Assembly (NCBI GenBank): GCA_027604005.1
Contig: JADGJT010000133.1
Location: 3,128-52,711, forward strand
Direction: 5' to 3'
Length of the DNA: 49,584 nucleotides
From: Dinochytrium kinnereticum
Taxonomy: Eukaryota > Chytridiomycota > Chytridiomycetes > Chytridiales > Chytridiaceae
Shown here: positions 24,921 to 35,539 of the stretch, piece by piece
Layout: each line of letters starts with the position of its first letter
How positions within the stretch are numbered: the stretch's first letter is position 1
Translations under genes and position numbers: made by a program
Notes under the pieces: model-generated
The model's database searches: none
Seen by the model: only the letters and a program-made list of their open reading frames with translations
What the model was told of the DNA's origin: nothing

Positions 24921-27900
24921 TCACACTCCCCCTCCAAACCTCATCAATGCTCTCTCTTCAACCCCAAACTCCACCTCCCGTCCCTGAATTCCTCTCCTCT
25001 CAACTTCCCTCAACTCCTCAAGAGCCTCAACGGCCCTCCTCTCAACCTCCTCTCGAAGCTTGTCCTCCTCAATTTTAATTCTTTTCGCTGCTCTCCGATA
25101 TCCTAAATATCCTTTCAAGGCATTAGCTTCATCAAGAACGTGTCGGTCAAGATCTTGACGCGGGTGATGTAGACAAGGAATGAGACGGTAGATGAGCGCC
25201 GTGGGGAGGATTGTCGCAGAATGGTGTATCTGGGTGTTGCTAAGAAGGGCGGTGAGGGTTTCGTCGAGGGAAGGTGATCTATATCATGGTGTTGTTGTCA
25301 TTTAAAATGATTCGGTTATGAAAAAGCATCTATTACCTCAAATTAGAGGCATCATAAGGACTTTTTTTAATGCAAAGTTCATCATCCGTGATAACAATCG
25401 CATCCGAAAGTTCGATGGCACTGATAGTTGGAGCATGCGTCGCTAAGATCTACCCAAGTAACAAAGTGTTAAGAAAACGGACGCGATGCGCCAGAACTCA
25501 CATCGACAACGGAATCCACTAACTTAAACCTTCTCCCAAACTCCTCTGCTCCCTCAAAAAGTGCTCTCGCGACCTTCCCAGTACCATTCACCCTCCCACT
25601 TACACCCCTCCTCATAATTCGCTCCAAACCCTGAGCAGACCTAACAAAAATCTCTTTGGATGCATCCCCTCCAATAAAAGCTGGTCCCGCCCCTCCACAC
25701 CAAAAAAACGACATCGGAAAAAACCCCAAAAGTTCCGCCAAGACCTCAACCTCATTCTCATCGCAAACACAAAGACACTCAATACCCCATTGACTGACAG
25801 AAACTACATCCTCCACTTCGTCCCACATCTCTCCAACAAGTTCAGTTAAAAGCAGGCACCCAGTTGTGAAAGACGCTGTTCGATTCAACGGCAAAGGGTC
25901 CAGGAGAGACGCGTCATCTCCCGTTGTCTGCTTAACAACAACAAGAAAGTGTATCAGCTCTCGAAGAAGAAGGTTTGGGAGAAGAAGTCGTCCGAGCTGG
26001 TCTGAGAAGAGATGAAGGTTGTTTCGAAATGCAGAGGGGTTGATGGGGTCGGAGGTTAGACTGTAAAAAATCAGGTTTCGGAAAGCCAACTCCTTGCTCT
26101 CGGGCCAGACGATAGAGGTGGTTTTGAGCGGAATAGGATCGAAAAAACCAGAGGCAGTTAGAAAGAGATGAAACCTCAGCCTCTCTATTAGACCTTCTCC
26201 AGCGCCTTCACGCTCATCCTCCAAAAATCCTAAAAGATTCCGAGTAATCACAACCAAATGTTCAGCGCCTGGTCTTAACATAAATCGTCGAAAAAAGCCC
26301 TCCGCAAACGCCATCTCAAGCCCTTCCTCATCCACAAATACTTTCACCTCCAGTCTACCCAAAAGATATATGAATTTGGCCATCCACAAACACGCATTTT
26401 TCCCGACCATGGCGGCCCCATAGCACAACTGCAAAAGCCTTGCCACTACTGCAATGAAGAACATTGATCGCCCTTTCCCAAATACATGGGCCATCTCCTT
26501 CCAAACTTCGGGTGCCCTATTTACAGAGACCTCCATCAAACACTGAATAACCTCATGGGCCACGTGCAGAGACTCCTTTGACATTTCAGTGCCAAAAATT
26601 CTGATACAACCCGCTCTATCTACGAGAATAGCTGATTCAGGCTTTGGATCCATCAATCCTTTCAGCGAGTACCCTTCCAAAAACTTTCTAATCCGGCCCA
26701 ACTCTCTAACGGCCTCCTCATCCCCCACTTTGAAGCCCTCCACAGCCTCAGCCAGAAACTTTCGCAAGCCTTCCACCCCCCCTCCAAACCGCTGATCAAG
26801 GAGCCCATCAACATTCAAAAACTTCTTTGGTATCCTCCCACTCTGCTTCAATATGTCAAAAAAGACCTTCCGAGCCTCCACGTCCTCGCTGGCAGTTCTG
26901 TCAACAAGGTAAGGTAAGAAAACAGACTTGAACCACCGATCGTTTAGAAGAATATCCTTAAAAAAGTGACGAGGTATGTCCCCCGTTTGTATGAATTCCT
27001 TCATAATGCCCGAAGGCTCAGGTCCGCTTTGCTTTTGCACGCCAATCACCTTCACGGGGTTCAATGCGTCCTCTGACCGCAGGATGGCCTTGCAGATGGA
27101 CAGAATGGGACCCCATTGCGAAGCGGGAAGAGCGTCAAGAACCGACACAACAACAAGTTTCACCTCCACAGGAAGGACCGGGAAAAGATCTTCCAACAAA
27201 GACTCCATGAGCTGCTGGCTCCTCCTGCTTAGAGCTCCAATCATCTCCTTCAACCACCCCGTCAGCTCCCGAAGTGAATCACGATCCTGGCAATGGACTG
27301 CAATCGTCGCAACCAAACCATTGAAGGCTCCAGCCCTTTCAACGCCATCGAGCCTAGTCTGAGTCCATGCCTTTATAGCCTCAACAATCGACCCATCCTG
27401 CTTCGCACGAAACGCCAATAACTCATAAAACCGTCCATGGCTGATACAGGCTTCCCCCCGAACCTCAGCCAGGAAGTCCACCAACGCTTCACTAGGATAT
27501 CTCACTCCACTCGACAACGAGTCCAGGCACTCAAAGATGGTTGAGAAGAGCTTCTTAGATTTGTCATTGACGGTGATGGGGAATGGGAGCGGTGATCGTT
27601 GTCGGTGGGGTTGGCACCGACAGATCCGATCCATCTCTGCAAAGGCGAGCTGCTGAGCATTTTCAGGGTATTCTTGGATAAGGAAGGTCATGAGTTTGAT
27701 CAGAAAGTTGAGTGAAGAAGATGGCGAGTCGTCACTGAGTGATTGTATAGCGGAGGAGGAGACCGCCACCAGGATATACTTGACGACCGCATTACTCCCC
27801 AAGGACCTCCCGAAAGCATGAATTAAGATCTTGCTAGATACATCCAGGATGTCAGTGACGAGCAGGTCCTTGAGTTCATCGACAAACAGAAAAGTGGGGT

Positions 27901-28081
27901 CGAGGATCAGAGCGGTTTGCTCGGAGCATTCACAGATAAGGGTAAGAAGTGCGATTCTTCGCTTCTTGTCGAGTCTGGAAAAAGTGCGAATCGCTCGGTG
28001 ATGAAGATCTGTCATATCGCCGTCTGGTACATTCAGGAAGCGTCGAAGACGCTTGAATGGGGCCTCTTGCACCCCATTCAT
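24921..28081 (-). CDS. FANCA-like Fanconi anaemia core-complex protein
   Basis: Three exons, complement(join(24921..25278, 25337..25449, 25502..28081)), give about 1016 aa. The first exon is a 2.58-kb uninterrupted helical-repeat-like frame. The best family clue is LLNDRWFKSVFLPYLV followed by RKVFFDILKQSGRIPKKF. In spacing and sequence this resembles the FANCA segment where the solenoid runs into a PYFVSSFLP-type motif and then an LKRADKIPPSLY-type motif. FANCA is a scaffold of the nuclear core complex that ubiquitinates FANCI-FANCD2 during crosslink repair. The C-terminal exon is Glu/Arg-rich and helical (IKIEEDKLREEVERRAVEAL). Human FANCA is 1455 aa, so this copy is short. The frame is open for ~75 nt upstream of the ATG, so the N-terminus may extend through an unseen exon. 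The call rests on one motif region remembered from the family, so it is moderate. Confidence 0.55.
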
Positions 28082-28544
28082 GAGGTGGTCGAAGGCAAGC
28101 AGAGGTTGTCGAAGTTTGGAAGATTTTGTCCGAGATGCTGGCCTTGAAGAGTGTCAAAGCTTTGGAAAGGGAAGTCTTCATGCGATTGAGAGACTTAATA
28201 ATAAAAGCATTGGAATGTTCATAAAAATAAACTACCGTTTATTAGCCTTACCAGATTAAGACTCTTGATAGCACTGAACTGAAACAAAAAGCCAAAACCT
28301 CGAAAACAAAACAACAAAATGCAGCCACCTACGACTACTTTTATGCCCCGCCTCATCCCACGATAGAGCCCAAACCACCTCCAAAACAAGCTTTCGCCGC
28401 CCTCCACCTAGCCAACAACCCACCCTCCCAAACCCGACCCATTTGTTGAAGTCTCAACAAGGGATAAAATTCTGTGTGTTTACTTCTTCCTGAAAATGCA
28501 AGTATAAGACTCTTAAATAAAACCAGTCCCCGCGCACGTTCCAG

Positions 28545-28983
28545 GTTTCTTTTGGCCAAAACCACCAAAGCAGCGGCATCGGGGGTACTGTTCACTGCCT
28601 CCCTACTAACCCCCTCCCCCACTCCCCTAAACTCTTCACCCTCAGCGACGTTGAATACGTACCTAATGCCAATGCAAACCTTATGTCGGTCGGCACCAAA
28701 ACCAGTGTCCATATCTACCCCCCCTACTACCGCACCACTCCTTAACCCCTCCATCCAGACCATTCTCTATGGTCCCGGAAAGAATAACCTCTACACAACA
28801 ACCACTTTAGAACCCAGAAAATCCCGGCTATCTCCCCAAACCCCCATTCCCCTTACCCAATCTTTCTATCTTCCAGCCCCGACCCCTTAACCAAATTAAA
28901 TGCTGGTATTGCCAATTTAATCATCTCAACTACGACGACCTTCTCCACACTGCAGGTGCTACATCTGGCCTCACCCTCATATA
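28545..28983 (+). mobile_element. Ty1/copia-like retrotransposon remnant (protease-integrase linker region)
   Basis: Three pieces of a copia-type polyprotein can be read in order, in broken frames. About 28626-28693 gives KLFTLSDVEYVPNANANLMS, the L..V.YVP....NL.S segment that precedes the GAG-pre-integrase domain. About 28770-28815 gives YGPGKNNLYTTTTLEP. At 28892-28983 the frame reads CWYCQFNHLNYDDLLHTAG then SGLTL, resembling the W-x-x-x-x-x-H-x-N-x-x-x-L pre-integrase motif. Frameshifts and stops separate them, so the copy is dead. A Pro-rich open stretch at about 28330-28440 (APPHPTIEPKPPPKQAF) may belong to the same element. No long terminal repeats were identified. Confidence 0.6.
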
Positions 28984-29514
28984 ACTGGAGACGTCATTTT
29001 TATTAAAAGTACTCATAATGAAGTACCAGAAGAAGGGGGGAAACTGAAGAGTGAAACTGGAAACTAAAACAACACTAAAACTCCCTTTACACTGGCACTC
29101 TACCGTGAAACTACAGTACAGTCCTGGGGCCTCGCGGATTCCAAGCCTTCGGGGGCAGCCGGGTGGGAAGTCGTTCTATCCACCGCTTATGAACTCGTTT
29201 CAAACCTTCAACTATCAAACATCATCCTGGAGTCAAGGCATCGGTGTCCTCACTCAAGTCCCGGACCAACAAGTCTCTTCATCGGAATATAGATAGCCGA
29301 GGGGGGGGGGAGTGAATTGTGCCGTCGCTATTGACTACCACTAGGAGGAGGAACACACTAGGCCTGTAGCTCAAGTGGCTGTGTGTCAATCTCCACTTAA
29401 CTGAGGGGAAAGGTGTACAGAGGACTAAGAATGGGGAGGATTCGCCGCAGTGAACATGTGAGAAACGCCAGATTCTCACGACGGCCTCTAGTGGGAGCGG
29501 AGAAGAACCGTGTG

Positions 29515-29868
29515 TCAGACCAAGGTAACATGATTACGAGGGGATCTGGCCATCATAGGTTTTCCTGTCGCAGAGGGGATTCCATCCGTGGTTACAGGAT
29601 TATTTAAAGCTTTATTGAACAGTGGAACAGGTCCCTGCGCACGTTTATAAGCGTTGATAAGAAGATCATAGCAGTTAGCCATAAAGTGACCATAATAACC
29701 GCATTTGTTGCATTGGACGCAGATCCTTCCCTTCTTAACTTGGGGACAATTCATCCCCACGCTCACAACGACATTCAGGTTTGTTGCCAGATTGAACAGC
29801 AAATGTGACGCGAACTTGAAGATAGCGAAGGAAAAGACAAGCGTACGTTTCTTATTACGAAAGCGCAA
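29515..29868 (-). mobile_element. Gag-like fragment with CCHC zinc knuckle
   Basis: This minus-strand open frame contains CNKCGYYGHFMANC (29671-29712), a C-x2-C-x4-H-x4-C zinc knuckle typical of retroelement Gag nucleocapsids, preceded by NCPQVKKGRICVQ. The frame is short and has no recognised partner domains. It lies immediately downstream of the AP-1 mu stop codon, on the strand opposite to the copia-like remnant, so at least two insertions or an inversion are implied. A cellular zinc-knuckle protein is less likely given the truncated frame. Confidence 0.5.
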
Positions 29869-29884
29869 CCACCCAATAAAATGG

Positions 29885-31872
29885 CTATGAGCTCAACGTC
29901 ACTCTGTCCAGCTTGGACGATTTTAGCGCCTCGGGAAGCCGGAACAAGTAATCTACGCGGGATGGTAAACACTACGTCGCTCAATCCAATCATGATTAAA
30001 ACACGAAAATGTACTTTACCTCCATTCTGCGTAATATACCTAACCCAAGGGAAGGCCTGGTACCCGCTCTTGTCAACAACCTTCAGGTACCTGACCTGAA
30101 TACCAGAGGTCGTAAAGTAAGGGATCTCAAACTTAACGGAGATCGGGGGTCGCTTATCAGAATCCTCTATAAATATAAACAGGAAATAAACAAAATCAAA
30201 CAATTTTAGCACTCCCTAAACAAACTTCAAAAAAGATACGTCACCATTCTTAACACTGGGAAGACCAAAATGCGCACGCATCATAAATTCTTTTCCGCCT
30301 GGGAACTGCTTAATCTTCCAGACAAACGAGTTCTTCTCGGGGACGTACTCGACGTACCCGACGTTTGTCTGTTATTATTGTTAAGCAAAGTAACAAACCT
30401 CAACATAGAACTTTTGTTAAGTACCTGAAACATGGGGGAATCGGCATCTTCGGGGACGGGAACGGTTATCTCGACGTTGTTGGCGGTAGAGCGGCGCTTG
30501 AACTGCGCCTTTGCCTAAGGAAAGCGGAGGAGTTTAAGTAAAAAATAAGTGTAATAACCCCTACCTTGATCATGTACTCGAGTCGGGTGCCATGACTTTC
30601 AATCATAGCCTCGCACCAGATCAGAGGGCGAACCTGTTATGAAGCTTTAAGTTTGCATCGTCGGGTAAGACTAAATACCTGTGTACTGAGACGATAGGAC
30701 ATGAGCTCAAACTCTCCATCAGGGGGAATAAATGAGATTGTTCTGTCACTCTCGAAACGCGAAAGACGAACGCATTGATGAAACTTGATATCCTCCATCT
30801 CGACCGCCTTTCCCTTTGCCGGGGCTTGAAATTGCATGATAAGATCGTGTAAGAAAGCAACAATATCATGAAAAACTCCTCACATCTCCCAGTAGATTCA
30901 AACAGGACCTTATCATTCAACCCCAATCGAACGTCTGGCATTCCGCTTAGAAAACACTTCATCTTAATTGCACCAAGAATTTCGCTTCGAAGAACGTTGC
31001 CATTCGCGTTGACCTTCCAGGCAAAAAGACGTCAGCAAGGGGTAGATGATCAAAGGTTTAAAAACACACCAAAAGATTGACCGACTCAATAACATCCAAA
31101 AACACCTCGTTTTTCCGGTACTTTATTCCTTCAGACCTCCACGACACTGCATTGGTCACGGCCATTGGCGGTCGAGATTGCTCAAGCTTGTAAGATTCCT
31201 GAGTAATATATCTGATTCATAAAGGGCGATTAAGATCAGATAAAAGCCGAAAAGTCAAGAAAGCGTACTCTTGGAGAATCTTGGTCTCTGTTGTCTGGGG
31301 GTATCCAAAATCCATCATCTCATCCAAAAGCTCGTAGATGATGACAAAGTTGTCCCTGATCGACTCCTCCTCCAGCTCCTTGAAATACTGGCGAAGAGTT
31401 CAATAGACACTCGAAATAGGCTACCTCGCCACAGCAACTTTTTAAAAAAACTCACCTCGGTGAACACCTCGCAAAGTTTGTGCAAAAATAGCAGAATGGT
31501 CGTAGCATTAGAATTCTTCTTGGTCGTAGCAACGACTAACCGAAATAATAATAAATCAACCAAAAACAGTCATTAGCCATGAAACTGCCGAGATCCCAAC
31601 AACTCACGGTAAAGATTATTATGCCTTATGTAAAGGAAGTTGATTCCATCCTCCGTCGCAATAACAGGACTCGGGACCTGCTCCTCCTCCTCCGCCTCCA
31701 GCACCAAGGGCATGAACTTCTCAATGGCGGTCATGGGGATATCGCCTCTGTAATTCCGCGATATCAGCACCTAATGGAAGCGACGGACACGCAGATGTGA
31801 GAATGAGGGCGGGGGTGATGCGCGGCGCACCTTTCCCTTGAGATCCAGGATGAATATCGCTGAGAGGACCAT
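29885..31872 (-). CDS. AP-1 clathrin adaptor complex mu subunit
   Basis: Twelve exons, complement(join(29885..29952, 30020..30166, 30245..30368, 30425..30514, 30565..30633, 30679..30824, 30884..31013, 31070..31211, 31269..31387, 31456..31535, 31608..31770, 31831..31872)), all in phase, give about 439 aa. The protein is the medium chain of the trans-Golgi/endosomal AP-1 adaptor, which binds tyrosine-based sorting signals. The N-terminus [11 protein letters not shown] starts the longin-like domain, followed by [13 protein letters not shown], the TTKKNSNA segment, [17 protein letters not shown] and [20 protein letters not shown]. The mu-homology domain has [61 protein letters not shown] and [14 protein letters not shown]-1 is preferred over AP-2 because of the [12 protein letters not shown] and ITQNGDY forms. 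The terminal tail [17 protein letters not shown] is longer than usual AP-1 mu ends. Confidence 0.93.
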
Positions 31873-32800
31873 GGCTGCTTTAGGGACTCAGACTCGACAA
31901 CGAGGGCAGGAGGTATTTGGAGAAATCTTTGTGTGACTGTATCTGAGGCATCTGTGGGCATCGACCAGAGGATAACGAGCTGCATGGAGGGCGGCAGGAG
32001 GACGACCACCCATCCTCTTGCGTGCAAGAGATGGGAAGTGGCGTATCTGGCCGTTGCAGGTATTATAGGAATGGCTGGCTGGCTGAGGACGAGGAAGCTC
32101 TTCCTGCTCACTTGCTCACTGGCAACGCATCTCCTTGTTTCTTACCGCAATCTGGACGCACTCGCTGTTCTGAAGCACCGCTGCATGGCATGGGCATTGC
32201 ATCAGGCATCGCTCCTAGCATGTGATGGGCAGGGGATGCAGTGATGGACATTCACAACAGGTCAATGAATTGTCATAATTGATTGGGTGGACGAAATTCG
32301 CCGACATTGGTCTCTTGGGGAGACGCTCAACCGCCGCCTTCCCGCATCGCACCGCACGCAGACAGCGCAACGAGCCCCCTCTGGCGATGCTCGAATCCAA
32401 CGGCCCCAGCCCCTCCCATTTCACCCAGCTTTCCGTTGTGCATTTCTCCAGAGCTGGATGTGAAGATTGGTCCGTCAGGCCAAAGTTGGAGATTGTAAAT
32501 TTTCTAAAGAGGCCTTGAAAAAAAAAAATCCGTTCTCCCTCTTTCTTTGATTCCCCATTTTCACAGGTACGTCTGCGTGAGTGCGGAAAAGAGCATCCAG
32601 GCCGACGCCGTGAGGCTGGATGGGAAATGGAGGATGGAGGGACGGCGGCCGGGCAACTGCATGCGGATGGATCAAATGAAAGAGAGGGGAGGAGGTGGAT
32701 GCTGGGACTCTTTTTTGTTGGGCCGGCATGGACTGCCTCGCCTCGCTGCAGGGACTAACCTCTACGCAACCCGATTTATCCTTGAATCATTCATCAGACA
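31873..32800. promoter_or_regulatory. Divergent intergenic region between AP-1 mu and NAC beta
   Basis: This 928-bp spacer separates two divergent housekeeping genes and must hold both promoters. No conserved open frame or RNA gene was recognised, and no specific element is claimed. Confidence 0.4.
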
Positions 32801-33415
32801 ATGAACCCTGAGAAGCTTGCCAAGCTCCAAGCCCAGGCTGCGGCCGTCCGCATTGGTGGAAAGGGAACTCCTAGGAGGAAGGTCAAGAAGGTCGTCAAGA
32901 ACGCTGGGTCGGAGGACAAGAAGCTCCAGGCTTCCCTTAAGAAGTTGAACCCCCAGCCCATCCCCCAGATTGAGGAGGTCAACATGTTCAAGTCTGACGG
33001 TTCAGTCCTCCACTTCGTTGCCCCCAAAGGTTTGTTGCAATACTTTGCTTATCCCTGTTTTTTCTTTTTCTTTTTTACTTGTTGTTTGCTGACAAGGGTT
33101 TTTATTCAGTCCAAGCCTCTATTTCCGCCAACACCTTCATCATCACTGGGCATGCGGAGACCAAGGACCTCACTGAGCTCGTCCCCGGCATCCTCAGCCA
33201 GCTCGGCCCTGAGTCCCTGAACAGCCTCAGGAGGCTCGCCGAGAGCTACCAGAAGCAGCAGGCCGCCGCCGGTGCCTCTGGCAGCGGTGACAACAACGAC
33301 GACGATGACGTCCCCGAGCTCATGTAAGATTATTTTCCCTCTGCATTTAAGTTCGTTTTCTTCTTTCTGACTCCTGGTTTTCCCTTCCAGTGAGAGCTTC
33401 GACAACAACGCTTAA
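32801..33415 (+). CDS. Nascent polypeptide-associated complex subunit beta (BTF3/EGD1 family)
   Basis: Three exons (32801..33029, 33110..33323, 33391..33415) give 155 aa. NAC beta binds ribosomes near the exit tunnel as a heterodimer with NAC alpha and shields nascent chains. The N-terminus [20 protein letters not shown] and [11 protein letters not shown] contains the ribosome-binding RRKxKK basic motif. The NAC domain follows: [35 protein letters not shown], then [19 protein letters not shown] and [17 protein letters not shown]. It ends DDDVPELIESFDNNA, matching the acidic family tail. Length and exon phases are normal for fungi. Confidence 0.96.
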
Positions 33416-33868
33416 TTACATAAGTCATCCCTCTTTGGCTCTTGATGATGTGATGGGGGTGTGGATGGGAAGGCGGACGTTTTTGGATTGGATGATCCTG
33501 GCTACCTCTTTTGTCAGCTCTCTTTGGCGGCCGTTGTCTTTGATGTTGGCAAGGTTCCCAAACTTGTTTTTTTAATAGCAAAGGGAACAAAACAAGTGTG
33601 CTTCATGGAGTTTTATTTTCCCCACTTTTTCCTTTAGTATTAATGTCCGTTCCTTTTTTTCTGGTTATGGCTTCATTTGTCCACATGGGTCAGAATGATG
33701 TTGCAGAAAGAAGATGGTTGTTTGTAAATTGGTGCGCTTCTCTCGAAAGAGGGCCACCGTTAATGAAAAGGGAAAGACAAGGATTGAGGGAGTTTGCGTG
33801 ATGACTGCCGTCGGATATTGCGTTTGCTAAAGTATTTGCACAGATAGGGTATCGACGAAGACCATGCA
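33416..33868. other. Convergent intergenic spacer between NAC beta and Cgr1
   Basis: This 453-bp region lies between convergent genes and should contain both 3' untranslated regions. Open frames here lack any family features. Confidence 0.45.
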
Positions 33869-34502
33869 TCACTTCTTAGTCTTGCTCTTGATCTTATCCG
33901 TATGCCCGCTTCCCGCTGCCTTTCTAACCATCCGCAACTGCTTCTTCTTCATACGCTTGACCTTTGCAGCTGAAACGATCTGAACAATCTCGGCCTTCCT
34001 CTCATTCTCCTCCTTCCTCTTTCTCCTCTCCTCCGCAGCCTTCTTCTTGGCCTAACACATCGATAATCAGGTCAGATGCCTCTCTCCGTACATCCGAAAA
34101 CCAAAACAATAAAACAGCAATGAACACCCACATCCTTCTCAGCCTGCGCCTCGTCCCTCAACTCCTTCTCGAGAGTCTTGACGATCTCACGTTGCTTCCG
34201 AAGCTCCTGTTGCTTCTCCCATCCTATTGCATCACTTCAGGTTTTAGAAGATGGTTCGATTGCCGTCGTCCTAATGGTGGGTCATTACCTGGTCTGATGG
34301 ACTTTGGACGCATGGCCGTGTGTCGCTTTGTCTGGACGGTCTTCCATGCTCGGCCTTGGGAGGGTGGTTGTTCAGCTGTGGATGACACGGGGATAGCGAT
34401 GATGGTTCAGTTACCTGAGATGGCGACGCCCCTGACTTGGGGGGGAACGGTGGCAGGCTTTGCTGCTGCCATGGCGGCCGGTGCAAGTGGTGAGGTTGAC
34501 AT
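33869..34502 (-). CDS. Cgr1-family rRNA-processing / 60S biogenesis protein
   Basis: Four exons, complement(join(33869..34051, 34132..34223, 34289..34354, 34415..34502)), give 142 aa in phase. Cgr1 proteins are small, very basic nucleolar factors needed for pre-rRNA processing and large-subunit assembly. The sequence has RGVAISGGRAWKTVQTKRH near the N-terminus, matching the SGR.WK motif. A coiled coil follows, EKQQELRKQREIVKTLEKEL, and then ENERKAEIVQIVSAAKVKRM and KKKQLRMVRKAAGSG. The order and the KxKRMKKKQLR ending are diagnostic. The start at 34502 (MSTSPLAPAAM) is preferred, though the ATG at residue 11 is also usable. It diverges from SMC1. Confidence 0.88.
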
Positions 34503-35539
34503 TACGGGATCAACTTTTTTTTTTTTTTTTTTTGAGTGAACTTGTCGGATGCACTGTGAAAATTACCTTCAGAGGCACTGCTGTCACAACATGGACGACA
34601 ACGCGCCAAAATGATCTCTGATGCATCCATCCAGCAGCCGAAGCACGATGCATCAAATCGTCTGATTTTTCCTTCTACTTGCGTCTCCAGAGACTTGCCA
34701 AGGTCATTCATAATCACTGCTGATCTTCTGTCAATATCAACTTGGACAGGAGATGGCTTCTGTATCATCGGAGAGGGCAACGGATGCAGCAAAGGTGACG
34801 CTCAAAGGTCGCAAGGTATGATTCTTACAAGAGCACGATGCACGCGTGTAAGCCAAGGATGATGATTCCAAGAACCCCAAAGTGGCGTTCGCGGTAGTCA
34901 AAATCAACTTTTAGACGACGCCATCTCCGATTCCGCAACACAGTAATGATCATCAATCAACTGCATGCACTTATATCATCAGGACCACATGAGAGCTTAT
35001 AGAGACATGAAGGCGTTAGTATGGAAAATACCTTCCCGGCCAGGTGACGCCCCAGTTCGCTTTCTGACAAAGATGGGTCGCTTGAGAAAGCATACTTCAA
35101 AACCTGACTTGGACGTTGGCTCCCGCGAAAGCCCTCCGCCAACCAGCCCATCAGATTTTGGCCAATTCTCGTATGGACTCAAGATGTTTCATGCTTCCCA
35201 TCACTCTCATCGTCGACTCGCCAGGCTTCATGCCCTGATAGGAGATTGTGTTGGGACCACAATAAAATCACTTTTTGAAATTCGTGTCTGGAGCGGCTGG
35301 ACAAGAGAGCGAGCAAGATTGACGGACTGACACCCACCTCGCATCGCACCAAGACGAAGAAGCTGCCACCGACAAATCATGGTAAGGCATCGATATCATG
35401 TTATTCCTCCTCCGAATGCATCCTGTGCATGAGTGTAGTGGGTGGGGCTGCTCCAAAGCTTTGCATGCCTTGTGTGGTTTCGATGGTGACGTTATCATGC
35501 TGGCCACTCGGTTGACCTCTGTTCCTCTTTGATGTTAAT
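34503..35539. promoter_or_regulatory. Divergent intergenic region between Cgr1 and SMC1
   Basis: This 1.04-kb region upstream of both genes presumably contains both promoters. Minus-strand pieces with coding flavour occur: about 35030-35150 contains SDPSLSESELGRHLAGK before a GTATTT donor, and about 34830-34920 includes a hydrophobic HFGVLGIIILGLHACIVLL before a GTAAGA donor. I could not connect them in one frame and do not call a gene. Confidence 0.35.

Noticed and set aside
26589..27362. Plus-strand frames of 68 and 128 codons
   Set aside because: Shadows of the long FANCA-like exon; composition follows the minus-strand codons.
24921..28081. Gene could be FANCI or a karyopherin-type HEAT protein
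   Set aside because: General helical pattern fits many solenoids, but the WFKSVFLPYLV then LKQSGRIPKKF order matched only FANCA in my knowledge; kept at moderate confidence.
29360..29440. tRNA-like string GCCTGTAGCTCAAGTGGCTG
   Set aside because: It resembles a tRNA 5' end and D-arm, but no T-arm consensus or complementary acceptor stem follows at the right distance.
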